NCBI RefSeq assembly: GCF_000004075.3 | Contig: NC_026655.2 | Coordinates: forward strand, 21,375,489-21,439,488 | Direction: 5' to 3' | Length of the DNA: 64,000 bases | Source: Cucumis sativus | Taxonomy: Eukaryota; Streptophyta; Magnoliopsida; Cucurbitales; Cucurbitaceae | Shown: in pieces, positions 21,985 through 33,859 of the stretch | Layout: each line of letters begins with the position of its first letter | Position numbering within the stretch: the stretch's first letter is position 1 | Program-made: the position numbers and the translations under genes | The notes under the pieces: model-generated | Seen by the model: only the letters and a program-made list of their open reading frames with translations | Databases searched by the model: none | What the model was told of the DNA's origin: nothing

Positions 21985-23440
21985 TCATCTCTTCTCAATT
22001 AATTCCTTCCAAAAATAAAATATTCAAATTTTTTTATAATTTGTTATCCATTATTTCGTTATTCTCACTGTTTTTTATGATTCTATTCCCCCAATTTATG
22101 ATACATTTAATGTCGGTATCATTAATTTAAATTTTTTTTATTATCCTTAAATACCGTTATAATTTAATGATTCCCCTTAAATAATGTTAATTTATTATTA
22201 TGTTAAATGAAATGTTTTATCAAATAATGGTTATATGCATAATTATATGTTTTATCAAATCTTGAAGTTGTTATTATATAAAAATTTTAGGGAAGAATAC
22301 AATTTTAAATTCAAATATTGGAGATCTTTCAACTAAATTTTTTAAATTTATAAAATAAATATTTATTACTATATATATAATCCAAAAACAATGAAGGCTA
22401 ACTACGAAAAATTGTATATTTGAATGATATAATAAAATGTTACTAAAAATTAACCAAACCTTATGAAACGTACCACAAATAAATTATATTATCAAAATCA
22501 TTATAGGATAAATTGTGTATTTGTATGATATGATAAAATATTACTAAGAACTAACAAACCTTATGAAACGTACAATGAATACATTATATTATGAATCATT
22601 TTATGGATAGCAAAAAGAGTATGAATTAAATAGCTATTAGTAGATATATATTAATAAAAATAAATTGTTAATTATTTGATTTAATATCTACAAATTAGAA
22701 AATCTGGTATAAATTGAAGGCATAAATCTAGGAGATGTTGATTAAATGAGATCAACACGAAAAATAAATATGTACTTAATATTTCTACAAAACGAATGAT
22801 TTGCAAATATATTGTATTCGTGATTCTTGGTTAAATTCCATTATTTTAATCTACCAAAATACATTGTATGGGAGAAAAAGGACTTTTGGTCTATGAAGGG
22901 GTAAAATCGACGGAAAATTTGTCAAAAAATATTTAATTCAGACAATTTTTCTATCAATTAATATATTTTTAAAATTTGCTATTTTCCAAAATGTTATCTA
23001 TTATTTTGCTATTCTAACAATTTTCTCACAAGAATTTATCTCTACCCTACAAAATCCTCCTTATCAAATAAATAGATAATAAATAAAATATATCTTACAA
23101 AGAAAATTTTGCATATTAAAAAAATAAAAGAATTGTAAAAAGTAGAACTTTTCATAAAATATTTATATTTTAGAAGAAAAAAGTGTGACTAATTTTTATA
23201 CAAATAGTTTTTGAAAAAAGCCCTTTAGAAAAAAATAGGATATAAAGAGTCCACACATATATAATCTTCCATTTATGTATTAATTAAATTCTAAGAATTC
23301 AAATTTCCATTTTCCACTAGGAAACTGATATAATTCACATTTCCATTTCTCCCGAGGAAACTAATTTAATTCCCCTTTTCCAAAACCTATAAATTCAAAT
23401 ATCACTCTCAATTTAATCAGATTCACACAATTAATTTCAA
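21985..23440. other. Upstream spacer of unit C
   Basis: This is co-linear with 7668-9140 of unit A. The phytosulfokine-type gene expected at its left end is absent, so the duplication or a later deletion left only the RING half of the unit. No gene was seen. Confidence 0.7.
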
Positions 23441-23460
23441 GCTGAATTACAATTAATAAA

Positions 23461-23934
23461 ATGTCATCTCCAAATTTTTTACCGCCCCTCATGTCGTTGT
23501 CACCGTCGCCTCTGCCGTCGTTGCACTCACTGATTCTACTTCCTCGCTACATTGAGGATTTGTTGATGGCCTCCATGTTTCTTTCCATTGTACTACTTTT
23601 ATTCATTTCCATTTTATGTAGAAAACGATCCGCCAAATCTGACGTGGAAGAGTTTCCGGAGAATGTGGACATTGAAGCACCGATTTTTCATTATGGCGGA
23701 GATGAAGGCGGCGAACAAGATTGTGCAATTTGCCTTTGTGAAATTGAGGAAGGAGAGAAGTGTAGAAAGATGAAAACGTGTGGTCATGTGTTTCATAAAG
23801 ATTGCATTGGCCGGTGGTTTAAGGTGGATGGTCATTGTCCAATTTGTCGGACCTCCGTTTGTGTAGTAGTCGTTGATCGCGGTGGAAATGCCATAACTTC
23901 TTCTACATCTTTATTGATCCCCTACATGAACTGA
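23461..23934 (+). CDS. Membrane RING-H2 finger protein (ATL-like), copy C
   Basis: This is an intact, intronless 157-residue paralogue of copy A. It has the Pro/Ser/Leu-rich N-terminus, a membrane span at about 33-53 and the CRKRSAKSD junction. The EAPIFHY linker and all eight RING-H2 ligands are kept (Cys88, Cys91, Cys107, His109, His112, Cys115, Cys126, Cys129). Two differences stand out: residues 29-33 before the span are RYIED rather than GFFMV, and the residue before RW is Gly117 instead of the conserved Asp. An LTR begins 64 bp after the stop codon, so the 3' UTR probably runs into, or is supplied by, the retroelement. By family it would be a membrane E3 ligase. Confidence 0.88.
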   Translation: MSSPNFLPPLMSLSPSPLPSLHSLILLPRYIEDLLMASMFLSIVLLLFISILCRKRSAKSDVEEFPENVDIEAPIFHYGGDEGGEQDCAICLCEIEEGEKCRKMKTCGHVFHKDCIGRWFKVDGHCPICRTSVCVVVVDRGGNAITSSTSLLIPYMN

Positions 23935-23998
23935 ATTTAATCTCGACACTGATCAACTTTGTGATCACAATGAAACAAGCGAAGTAGTTAATACTATA

Positions 23999-26381
23999 TG
24001 TCGCGACGTGATCGCTACGCGGAGCGGCCGACCTCCCCGTTTATTTAATTTTAATAAATAGTTTTGGAGTCGCCACCAACCATATTAGGGTGTGATTGGT
24101 CACCCAAAAAAAAAAGAAAAAAAAATGGTCTGCGTACATTCAGAGATTTAAGTTCGGGAGTCAGTTGTATGTAGGGAAGGTGTTAGCACCCTACAACACC
24201 CAAAAAATGGTTACCCAATTTTATCTTTTAAATTAAATTGTAGAGGTTCACAAAACAAAGTTTTTATTTAGGTTTTGTTTAATGTCCCATGTTTATCAAT
24301 TCATATCGAAGAAAGTAAAACCTAAGCATGAATTGATGATTATGGGTGGCATAGGAGCCATTAGAAAAATTAAGTTTATTTTTGTTTTAAAAGATTTTTA
24401 TTCACCTTAAGAATATTAAGATACCAAAACTTGATATTTTAATCTCTATCATAGGTGTTTAATGAAAAATTTCATATATCTAGAATTAATAAATTCATAG
24501 AAAATACTACTCAGTCTCATTTAAAATATGAAATGTGTTAATTTAAAAAACAATCTATTAATTAAATTTCAAAAGGAAAAATTTCATGTATTTATGGATT
24601 TTAAATTATAAAATCCATAAAAAAATAATACTTTTTCTCCAATTTACATTATTATATTTAAATAAAAAAAGAATAATAACAATGGCAAAACATTATGAAA
24701 TTTGAAAAAATACTTAGAAGTAATATGCTGAGATAAAATAAATACATTGATAATATATGCAAAATGTAAAAGATATTAATGTAGGATGCAAGATAATTAA
24801 TTAATACAAACACATGCAACATAATTAATTAAATCAAAATGATGCAAAATAATTGATTAATGCAGGATGCAAAATAATTGATTAATGCATAATTAAACGA
24901 TGGCCAAATGAATATCAAATATAATAATTAACAGTTGAATGCCAAAGTAGGTTTGGCCCAATATGCAAATAAATAATATTGCAAATAAACAATCACACCA
25001 AAATGAATATCAAATAATTATAGCCACATATGCATACTGATTAACTAATACATCATGCAAATAATTAGAATGAGGGAGTGAAAATGTCATATACAAGTTG
25101 CTAATTAATTAATAGGCCAAATGAAAAATGGTTGTTGCCAAATATTAATTATATCATGCATAATTATTAACATGAATAATATAGAGTATGTCATATGGAT
25201 ACATGGATAAAGTAATTAACAAAGACTGTAAAATTGATGCCAATGAAGCATGAGTATTACCAAATACAGGATGTTAATTGATTAATTATGCATAATTATT
25301 AAAACATGTTATATGGACATAAGTAATTAACTGTAAAATGGGTGCCAATAAAGAATGAGTATTACCAAATACAGAAGGCTAATTGATTAATTATGCATAA
25401 TTATTAAGGCATGCCATATGGATATAAGTAATTAACTGTAAAATGGGTGTCAATGAAGAATGAGATCCAAATACAAATATATGATGCTAATTAATTAAAA
25501 AGAAATTAAATACCCAACAATTAAAAAGAAATTAACAGAACAGAATGGATACCCAATATTTAAAAAGAAATTAATACGGAACAGAATGCTCAATATTTAA
25601 AAATAAAAAATAAAAAAATTAATATAGAATGGAAGGTAGAATGCTCAGTATTAAGAAAGATACAAATAATAAAATTAACATGTTAAATGATGGTAAAATG
25701 ATGAACACGATAGTTCATAATTAAAAGCAGTATATCAAACAAGAAAAAAAAATCAGTAAACAAGAATAAATATAAAAAGAGGAAAAAAAAAAAAAAACTT
25801 ACCAGCAGGTCTGCCCTTCAATGCCAAAGGTTATTCATTTTGATCTAACTTACCAGCAGGTCTGCCCTTCAATGCCAAAGGTTATTCATTTTGATCTTCT
25901 TTCACTTTCACCTCTTTCTAAATCCTCCAATAATAAAAAAAAAAGATCCTCCTCCCCTTTCTTTTTCCTCTTTCCTTTTTATAGGGCAAACTCCATTGTT
26001 TTTTTTAGATCACGAGATGGGAGTGCAGATTACAGAGAAATAGGAAGAAAGTGGGAGAGTGGGAGAAAGTGATAGAGTGGGAGAAAGTGGGAGAGTGATG
26101 ACGAAGAAAAGGGGATGGTTGAGAAAAAATTGGAAGGAAATCAAATCTTTTAGTTTTATTTTTATTATTTATTTTTAAATGTATTTATTATTATTATTAT
26201 TGTTTTTTTAAAATATAAATTTAAGATTCAAATTCAAATTCAAATTCAAATTCAAATTTTATTTCTTTTTTGATTTCTTTTTCTTTTCTTTTTTCTTTTC
26301 TTTTTTCTTTTATAATAAATAAATATAGGACAAAATACGGTGTAGTAATAAATAAATATAGGACAAAATACGGTATCTACA
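23999..26381 (-). mobile_element. Solo LTR, Tat/Ogre-like Ty3/gypsy, with TSD
   Basis: This 2.38-kb element starts TGTCGCGACG and ends GGTATCTACA. It is flanked by the 5-bp target duplication CTATA (23994-23998 and 26382-26386). The host sequence on both sides is the 3' flank of RING copy C, continuous in the other copies. It contains the inverted ggttggtggcgactcc block and C/T-rich and taattaat parts, but no internal domain, so it looks like a complete solo LTR. The minus orientation is inferred from that block and from donor-like sites. Confidence 0.8.
25801..25902. repeat. 51-bp tandem duplication inside the solo LTR
   Basis: The unit starting accagcaggtctgccc at 25801 is repeated from 25852 with almost no change. 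Confidence 0.85.
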
Positions 26382-26592
26382 CTATATATAGAGTCCTTTT
26401 ATGTTCATTTTCCTAATGTTTTGTTTAATGAATTTGCATGTTTATTGAGTTCAATTGAATGAAATGATGGATTAAAACACTAGGGGAAATCAATGAACCT
26501 ATTTATGTTATGCACATTTATAAGACATAAGCCAATATACTATATTAGAGTCTATCTAAAAAGGTGTCTTAACGACATACTTCTATAGTGAG
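26382..26592. other. Displaced 3' flank of RING copy C
   Basis: This continues the flank that in copies A, B and D directly follows the coding region (the gagtccttttatgtt block), now pushed 2.4 kb away by the solo LTR. Confidence 0.7.
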
Positions 26593-27670
26593 TGTCGCGA
26601 CATGATCGCTACGCGGAGCGGCCGACCTCAATCATTTATTTAATTTTAGTAAATAAATAGTTTTGAAGTCGCCACCAACCATATTAGAGTGTGATTGGTC
26701 ATCCCAAAAAGAAAAAAAAGTGTTCTGGATAAATTCATGAGATTTAAGTTCGAGAGTCAATTGTGTGTAGGGAAGGTGTTAGTACCCTACAACACTCATA
26801 AAATGGTTATCAAATTTTATCTTTTAAACTAAACTATAGGGGTTCGCAAAACAAAGTTTTATTTAAATGTCCATGTTTATCAATTCACATCGAAGAAAAT
26901 AAAACCCAAGCATGAATTGATACTTATGGATGACATATGAGCCACTAAAAAAATGAAGTTTATTTTTGTTTTAAATGATATTTTTATTCAGCTTAAGAAT
27001 ATTAAGATACCAATATTTGATATTTTAATCTCCTTGTGTTTAATGAGAAATTTCATATATCTAAGAATTAATAAATTCATAGAAAACACTACTCAGTCTT
27101 ATTTAAAATATGAAATGTGTTTATTTAAAAACAATCGATTAATTAAATTTCAAACGAAAAAATTTCATGTATTCATGAAATTTAAATTATAAAATCCATA
27201 AAAAACAATACTTTTCCTCCAATTTATGTTTTTATATTTAAATTGAAAAATGAATAATAACAATGACAAAACATTATGAAATTTGAGAAATGCTTGAAGG
27301 GTAATATGTTGAGATAAAATAAATATATAAAATAAATACATGGATAATATAAGCAATATGAAAAATGTACAAAATGATTAATTAATGTAGGATGCAAGAT
27401 AATTAATTAATACAGCATATATAGTTAATAAAGGATGCAAAATAATTAATTAATTAATGCAGAATGATGCAAATTAATTAATTAATTCAAAATGATGCAA
27501 AATAGTTAATTAATTTAAAATAATGCAAATTAATTAATTAATTAATGAGAATGATGCAAAATAATTAATTAATTCAAAAGAAGTCAAAACAATTAATTAA
27601 TTCAGAAGGATACAAAATAATTAATTAATGCAGAATGATGTAAAATAATTAATTAATGCAAAATAATTTA
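26593..27670 (-). mobile_element. Second Tat/Ogre-like LTR fragment
   Basis: It begins with the same TGTCGCGACA-type end and cgctacgcggagcggcc block as the 23999 LTR. It runs co-linearly through the taattaat-rich zone and stops at about 27670. The other half is absent. Confidence 0.7.
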
Positions 27671-28826
27671 TCTTCTTCGTCGTAATAAAATAAAGATTTA
27701 TTTTTTTCATAACAAGAAAATAAAATATTTTTCTTCAATTTTTAAAACTTATTTGTTTTCCACGGTTAAGTTTAATTTGATATCTATATAGCATACTAGT
27801 TTGGTCACTTTGGTGTCTAACAAATTATTCCTAACATATAATATCAAATAACATAATTCTTAAGTGATTTTAATCGCAAAATTTGCAAAAATATTTATAT
27901 TGCAAATAATTTTATCAAAGCTCTTATTCAACCTAAACGACATAATTTAAATTACTAGAATAAATGGATACTTTAAAGCATATTTTATATCATTATCATT
28001 ATATATATCCATAATACATAAAAGTACAGTTGATACATAATTTATGTGTATCATCATAAAAACCATTCCACATTATTTACATCACACATTGTAGTTAGAT
28101 ATTACAATAATTTCATAAAACAAAACTTCATATAGCCATACATTATTCTTCAAAATTTAATTGCATAATTTAAATTTGAAAGACAAGCAGGTACTTTCAA
28201 CATGCCATCTGCATAACACGAAATAAATTAATACATAATCATCAATTTGAACATAAACTAAATATATGCATACTAAATATATAGTCATCTTTTAAAGAAA
28301 ATCATCAAAATCTAAATTTTAATTAGATTTTAGGATGAATTAGATTTTCAACCATCTCCGTTCGATTTTAATTCTTTTAATTATGGATTAAAATATTAAT
28401 TGAATCTATTTACAATCCTTTCAAATAAAATAATTATATCGATAATTAATCATTAAAGAAACAAAAAATCAAATTTATAATTGATCTTTTTAACCAAAAC
28501 AATCAAATGATGATTATCATTAAAGAAACAAACCTACACTATGGCCGACAAAACGTGCAGACTAATAATTAGTCATTAATGATTCACTGTGGTTTTGTGC
28601 ATATATATATATCATTAAATTTCTTTCTTCATTCAGACTTTCAAACTTAATTCAAAATAATAATAATAATAATTAAATAATTTTTAATCAAATGATAATT
28701 CAAGAATCTTTAATTCAAATATTAATTGATAATTAAATAAACTTAATTCAAATTGATGAAAACATGTCGGGGAAACATTGAAAACAAACTATTAACAATA
28801 TATCTAAAATCACAAGTTCTCAATCA
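27671..28826. other. AT-rich stretch, possibly retroelement interior
   Basis: No gene or domain was recognised. It adjoins the primer-binding-site side of the Copia-like LTR at 28843, so part of it may be that element's internal non-coding sequence on the minus strand. Confidence 0.35.
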
Positions 28827-29246
28827 ACACTTTGATACCACGTGTAAACTTTAGCTTCGTGATTATACAATAAAACCCTAATATTGTATATAACAATAAG
28901 TATCAAAGTCTTTGAACTAGATGATTTTACAAATTAAACTTAGATAAAGAATACTATACCTTGATTCATGAATAGACTTCTAAAGGATTGTGTTTCTCTC
29001 ACTTAGCCTCCCTTAACATAATTAATTTTTTTGATGGAAAGATTGAATTACTTGAATGAAGCCAAGAGAGGACCAATCCCTAAGGTTTTATTTATAGACA
29101 CCACCCATCATGATATTTAATTAGGACATTATCTTTTTATCTAATATAGGTCTAATAAAATAACAATGGACCCTAAAATGATAAAATGACATATAATGCA
29201 CATCAGACACATTAACAATAATATTATATTTAAAATAAATCTAACA
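28827..29246 (-). mobile_element. Copia-like LTR with adjacent primer-binding site
   Basis: Read on the minus strand, a TGTTAGATTTA start (29246) and a TTTACA end (28843) bound about 404 bp. This is followed after 2 bp by TGGTATCAAAG, which resembles the initiator-Met tRNA primer site. No coding domain was found next to it, and a second LTR is not visible. Confidence 0.55.
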
Positions 29247-29329
29247 ATCCTATCATTTTTTTTTTTTTGTCTTATTGAATTGCATAAACATCTGTTATAA
29301 CAAATGATTTTGTATGGAATAGTATAATT

Positions 29330-30020
29330 GGCAAATTATTAAACAACAACACCACCTAGCCTAGGGAAGATGGTTAATTAGTTTAGGTTAAAGCCCTAAC
29401 TGGTGTGCTGACTTAGGAGAAGATGCTCAGGCTTGACCAACCCATGCAAAAAATATGAAATTGGACATGTTGACTTTTGACCCAATAACCATTGACTCTG
29501 AAATTCGAAAAGTTTCTTTATGAATACATTGTTATAACTTAATATGTGGTAACTTGAATCGTGCTTTCAAACTCTTTTAGTTATTTTTTAACTCACCAAC
29601 TCTAATTATGTTGTCCATGTTTTTTCTTTTGTATCATGTTCTTCTAGATAAATTCACATTTGAAATATCACATAAAAGTCAAGTTAGTATATCTAAAATT
29701 TCACATCAACCACTACTATTATTACTGTTATGTGATGTTTATTAAAAAAAAAAATCAACTATAGTTGAATTTTGTTATTGTTTTTATTTAATGTTTGCTC
29801 TTCTTGTTCTCATCGCCAAGTTGAATTTAAGAAATATAATGTGTATGGCTGGTTGTAAAAGTAAACCATAATAATAATATTACAACAACACTATTCTATT
29901 GATGGAGAAATATAATCAATATACATGAGATTTAGTATTAGGGTGATTATCATTTGATTATCTAATTAATAACTAAAAAACAAAGATGTAGCAAAGATGA
30001 TAAAATCAAGGAAGCTTAGG
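29330..30020. other. Upstream part of metallothionein duplication unit 1
   Basis: Blocks with gaagatgct...ggcttgacc and later cattgactctgaaattc correspond to sequence upstream of copies 2 (about 36100-36260) and 3 (about 40790-40920). No gene was seen. Confidence 0.6.
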
Positions 30021-30028
30021 AACACGTT

Positions 30029-30084
30029 CACGTGTACGATGGAGATATCGATATATATTGTGTATCTCAAAACCTCTATAAATA
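30029..30084 (+). promoter_or_regulatory. G-box and TATA box, metallothionein 1
   Basis: CACGTG lies at 30029-30034 and TATAAATA at 30077-30084, 93 bp before the start codon. The same pair with the same spacing occurs in copies 2 and 3. Confidence 0.7.
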
Positions 30085-30176
30085 GAGAAGAAGAATTACA
30101 CTCCAAATCAAAACACAGCAAAAATTTAAGCTTTGAGAAAATTAAAATTAATTTTAAGTTTGTGAAAGAGAGAAAA

Positions 30177-30464
30177 ATGGCTTCTGGATGCAAATGTGGT
30201 GACAATTGCTCATGTGGAGATAGCTGCAACTGCCAATCAGGGTCCATCATCCTCAAGCAGTAAGTAATAAGTTTTTCTAGTGTTGTTTTGGAGTTAAGTA
30301 TATGGTTAAATATGAATAAATATTCAAAACTAATTATTATATATGTGTATATATCAAAGTTATATTGAATGAAATAATAATTTAGAAAATGGTTTGATTG
30401 AGAATGCAGAAGTGGATGCAGCTGTGGGGATAGCTGCTCATGTGACCCATGCGGCTGCAAATGA
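30177..30464 (+). CDS. Type 1 metallothionein, copy 1
   Basis: This is a two-exon gene (30177-30259, intron 30260-30409, 30410-30464) encoding 45 residues. The N-terminal cluster has six Cys as three CxC pairs spaced by three residues (5, 7, 11, 13, 17, 19). A short linker holds the intron, and a C-terminal cluster has six more (31, 33, 37, 39, 42, 44). This is the type 1 layout with a short linker, like Arabidopsis MT1. Such proteins bind Cu, Zn or Cd in the cytosol and buffer metal and redox stress. The intron ends cagaag, so two acceptors 3 nt apart are both in frame (Gln-Ser or a single His before GC). It is the first of three near-identical tandem genes with a conserved promoter. Confidence 0.9.
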
Positions 30465-30469
30465 GCCAT

Positions 30470-31722
30470 GAGAAAGATGGATAAAACCCCTAAACACAAC
30501 AAAAGCTTCTTCTTCATGCAATAAATTGATGAATATGATCAATCTACAAACTTTGTCTTTCTTTTATTTATCCTTCTTTGTTTGATGAAAATCAAATATT
30601 GTTAAATTGGCTTTGAAACTCCAAGTTCATATGGATTTGGGTTTTCTATGGCTTCTTGAAATTTAGTGTGAACTATGTACTATTGCTTTGTTGTGTGTTG
30701 GGGAGCTCAAGGTTGATAATATATATATTATTCAAAAGTTTCAAGTTTGTGCGTTTCAATTTGTGTTCTACATGAATATTTGGTTTTCAGTCTATTTATA
30801 ATTCTTCACTCTTTCTTGATCATCTTTTAATTTGCTTAACTACAAAATTTGTTTGTATAGTTTGAATGTGTGAGGTTGATATCTTTTATTTCTAGACTAT
30901 GTAATGATTTATTGATCTTAGTACATCGTTAATTGTGATTGTATGTATCGTTTGTGGTATGTGTCTATATATATATATAATTTTTTTTATTTTCTTGTCG
31001 TTCAGATGCAAATTGAAATAGACTCTTACGTATGTTGTAACACCATGTTTCATTCCTTCTATCATACATTATTATATATATTATTATTTATATATTCAAA
31101 TATAATGCAATTTTGTTGTCCATTCAAACATTATGCACTTTATTATCAATTACCAATCTCAAATGTAATTAATTGTTTAAACTAAAAAAACATGTTATAA
31201 TTCATGGGATAAAAGTTTAGGGTTTAGGGTTTATTGTATAATCATGAAGCTAAATGGTAATTCTTGGGGTAACATAATTTAATTAAATTATAAAGTAAGA
31301 TAAACAGGTTAAACTGAAAAAACATGCTCCATTATAAACTTTTAGATTTAATTATCTTACTTTTTAATTATGTTAGAATTCTTGGGGTAAATTTTTAGTT
31401 AATTGTTTGAGATGTTTGATTTAGAATGGATGGTTTGGTGGAATTAGAATTCATTAAATATTTGTTGATTGGATATTTAATTAATTATTGGATTTAGATT
31501 TTTGGTGTTGTTGAAATTTAATTTAATTAAATAACTTTCAGTGTTTTTTTAATTAAATTGAGGAGTAGAATTTTGTTAAAAATTTGATAGTGACAAAAAA
31601 GTTAATATATTTGTTAAAATATATTTAATATGGAAAAGATATTGATATCGTTTGATTATACAAGAGAGGAGGGATTTATTCAAAAAAAAAGAAAAATGAG
31701 AAGTAGTAATTTATAAAAGTAG
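30470..31722. other. 3' flank of metallothionein 1
   Basis: A 3' UTR with a caataaattga signal lies at about 30520. Downstream, 30960-31180 matches 40210-40460, sequence that lies 2.6 kb further from gene 2, so unit 1 lacks a block present after gene 2. The rest is AT-rich without genes. Confidence 0.55.
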
Positions 31723-33844
31723 TAAGGTTAATTTTCATAAATATAACAAATAGGTAAAATATTTACGGTCGTCTAACTAAATGAAAAAGCTCATTAAACT
31801 CATAAACTCATGAAACGTCATTTTTAAAAAATTTGTTTTAGGTTTGCCCTTCCTTTTTATCGTCTTTCTTCTCTTCCTCTTCTACGATTTTTTTTCTCTT
31901 TCTTTTTTTCCTCTTCTGCAATTGTCTTTTTCTCTTCTTCTTCTACATATTTTTAAATATTTTGGTTTGCTCCTCCTTTTCATCTTTTTTCTTTTGCAAT
32001 TTTTCATTTCCTTTTCATTGTCTTTTTCTCTTCTTCTGCAATTTTTTTTCATACTATTAATTGGTTCAAGATCGTGTACTAAATATAAAATATCTATTTT
32101 TCTTATTTGGTTGTTTAGGATCGTGTGCCAAATATAAAAAATCGTTGGTATATTGGATTAACCAAATCTAAACAACTGTGTATAAAAAATAGTCAAATCT
32201 AAACGATCATGTACCAAAAAATCTTTAAAATACAATTTAGGATTTGGGTGGCCAAATTTAAATGATCAAATCTAAATGACGTGTTTCAAATATAAATGAT
32301 TGTGTACCAAATCTAAACAATCGTGTGCAAAAAAAAACTTGAAAAAATCGTTAGAGATTTGACTACTTAAATTTAAACGTCCAATCTAAACAATCATGTA
32401 CCAAATATAAACGATCCTGTAACAAAAAAATTTGGAAAAAAATGTTTAGATTTGGCTACCCAAATTTAAACGATCAAATCTAAACGATCGATCGTGCTAA
32501 ATGATCGTGTATCAAAATATCTTGAAAAAAGGCATTTAGATTTTGCTACCCAAATTTAAACGATTAGATCTAAACGATCGTGTAACAAAGAATAACCAAA
32601 CCTAAATGATCGTTTATCAAATATATTACCCTAAATGTCAATTAATCATGGGGCATTTTGGGAATTTTTCATAATGAACCTTTGGACTTTTTCCATTTTT
32701 GAAATTGTTCTATACCTTATATATATTTTTTCGTTTTGTTATATCTTTTAAAATATACCACTAATAATAATATAATACTTCATTATTAGGGGTCTTTTAA
32801 AAATATAACAAAACGGAAACGTATTTACACTATATAAAACAATTTCGAAAATGAAGAAAACCCACAAGCCCACAATAAAAAATACAGAAAATGCCCCGTG
32901 AATAATTGGCATCCAAAACATAATATATTTAGGAAATGATCGTTTAGATTTGGCTATTCTTTCCTACATGATCGTTTAGATTTGATCGTTCAAATCCAAA
33001 TAATTTCTTTTTCAAGATTTTTGGTACACGATCGTTTAGATTTAATCATTTAAATTTGGATAGCAAGATCTAAACGATTTTTTCAATATTTGTTGGTACA
33101 CGATCGTTTAGATTTGGCGTTTAAATTTGGGTAGCCAAATCTAAATGATTTTTTCCAAAAAAAAATTGTGCATGATCGTTTATATTTGATACACGATTGT
33201 TTAGATTTGATCAAATAAATTTGGGTAGTCAAATCTAAACGATTGTTTTTTTCAAAATTTGTTGGTACACGATCGTTGAGATTTGATCGTTTAAATTTGG
33301 ATAATCTCAACAATTTTTTTTCAAGATTTTTTTATATACGATTGTTTATATTTTAAATCAGATTTGATTGTTTAAATTTGGCTACCTAAATCTAAACAAT
33401 GTTTTTTAAAATTCCTTGCTACAGGATCGTTTAGATTTTGTTATTTTTTTCCATGATCGTTTAGATTTGGCAATTCAATATCCCAACGATTTTTTTCACA
33501 ATCTTTTATATTTGGTACACGATTTTGAACCAAATAACAGTTTTTTAAAAAAATTACAAAAGAATAGAAAATGACGATGGAAAGGAAAAGAAAAATTGCA
33601 TAAAAGAAAGATGGAAAGGAAAGGAAGAGTAAACAAAAATATTTTTAAAACAATGTAGAAGAAAAAGAGAAAAAGATGATGGAAGGAAAAAAACCATGGA
33701 AGAGGAAGAGAAAGACAGATGATGAAAAGAATGACAAACCTAGAATATTTATAAAAAAAATGGTCAGTTTTATGGGTTTCTTCATTTTGTTACACGAGAC
33801 GTAAATATTTTGTTGGTCTGATATATTTATGAAAATTAACCTTA
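31723..33844. mobile_element. Foldback element with arms of about 1 kb
   Basis: The ends are TAAGGTTAAT and its exact inverse. The two halves (31723 to about 32770, and about 32780-33844) are imperfect reverse complements throughout. The outer part has C/T-rich versus A/G-rich arms, the middle has arrays of an atcgtttagattt motif in inverse orientation, and the centre is palindromic near 32775. No coding region was seen and no clear target duplication was found. It could fold into a hairpin of about 1 kb. Confidence 0.75.
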
Positions 33845-33859
33845 TTAGTGTTGTTGTTA

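Noticed and set aside
29966-30517. Long minus-strand frame opposite metallothionein 1 (and similar ones at 36.7 and 41.4 kb)
   Set aside because: Antisense shadow of the Cys-rich genes and their introns. His/Leu/Ser-rich with no domain.
31844-32137. Phe/Leu-rich 97-residue frame
   Set aside because: It lies in the C/T-rich arm of the foldback element. The composition alone explains it.
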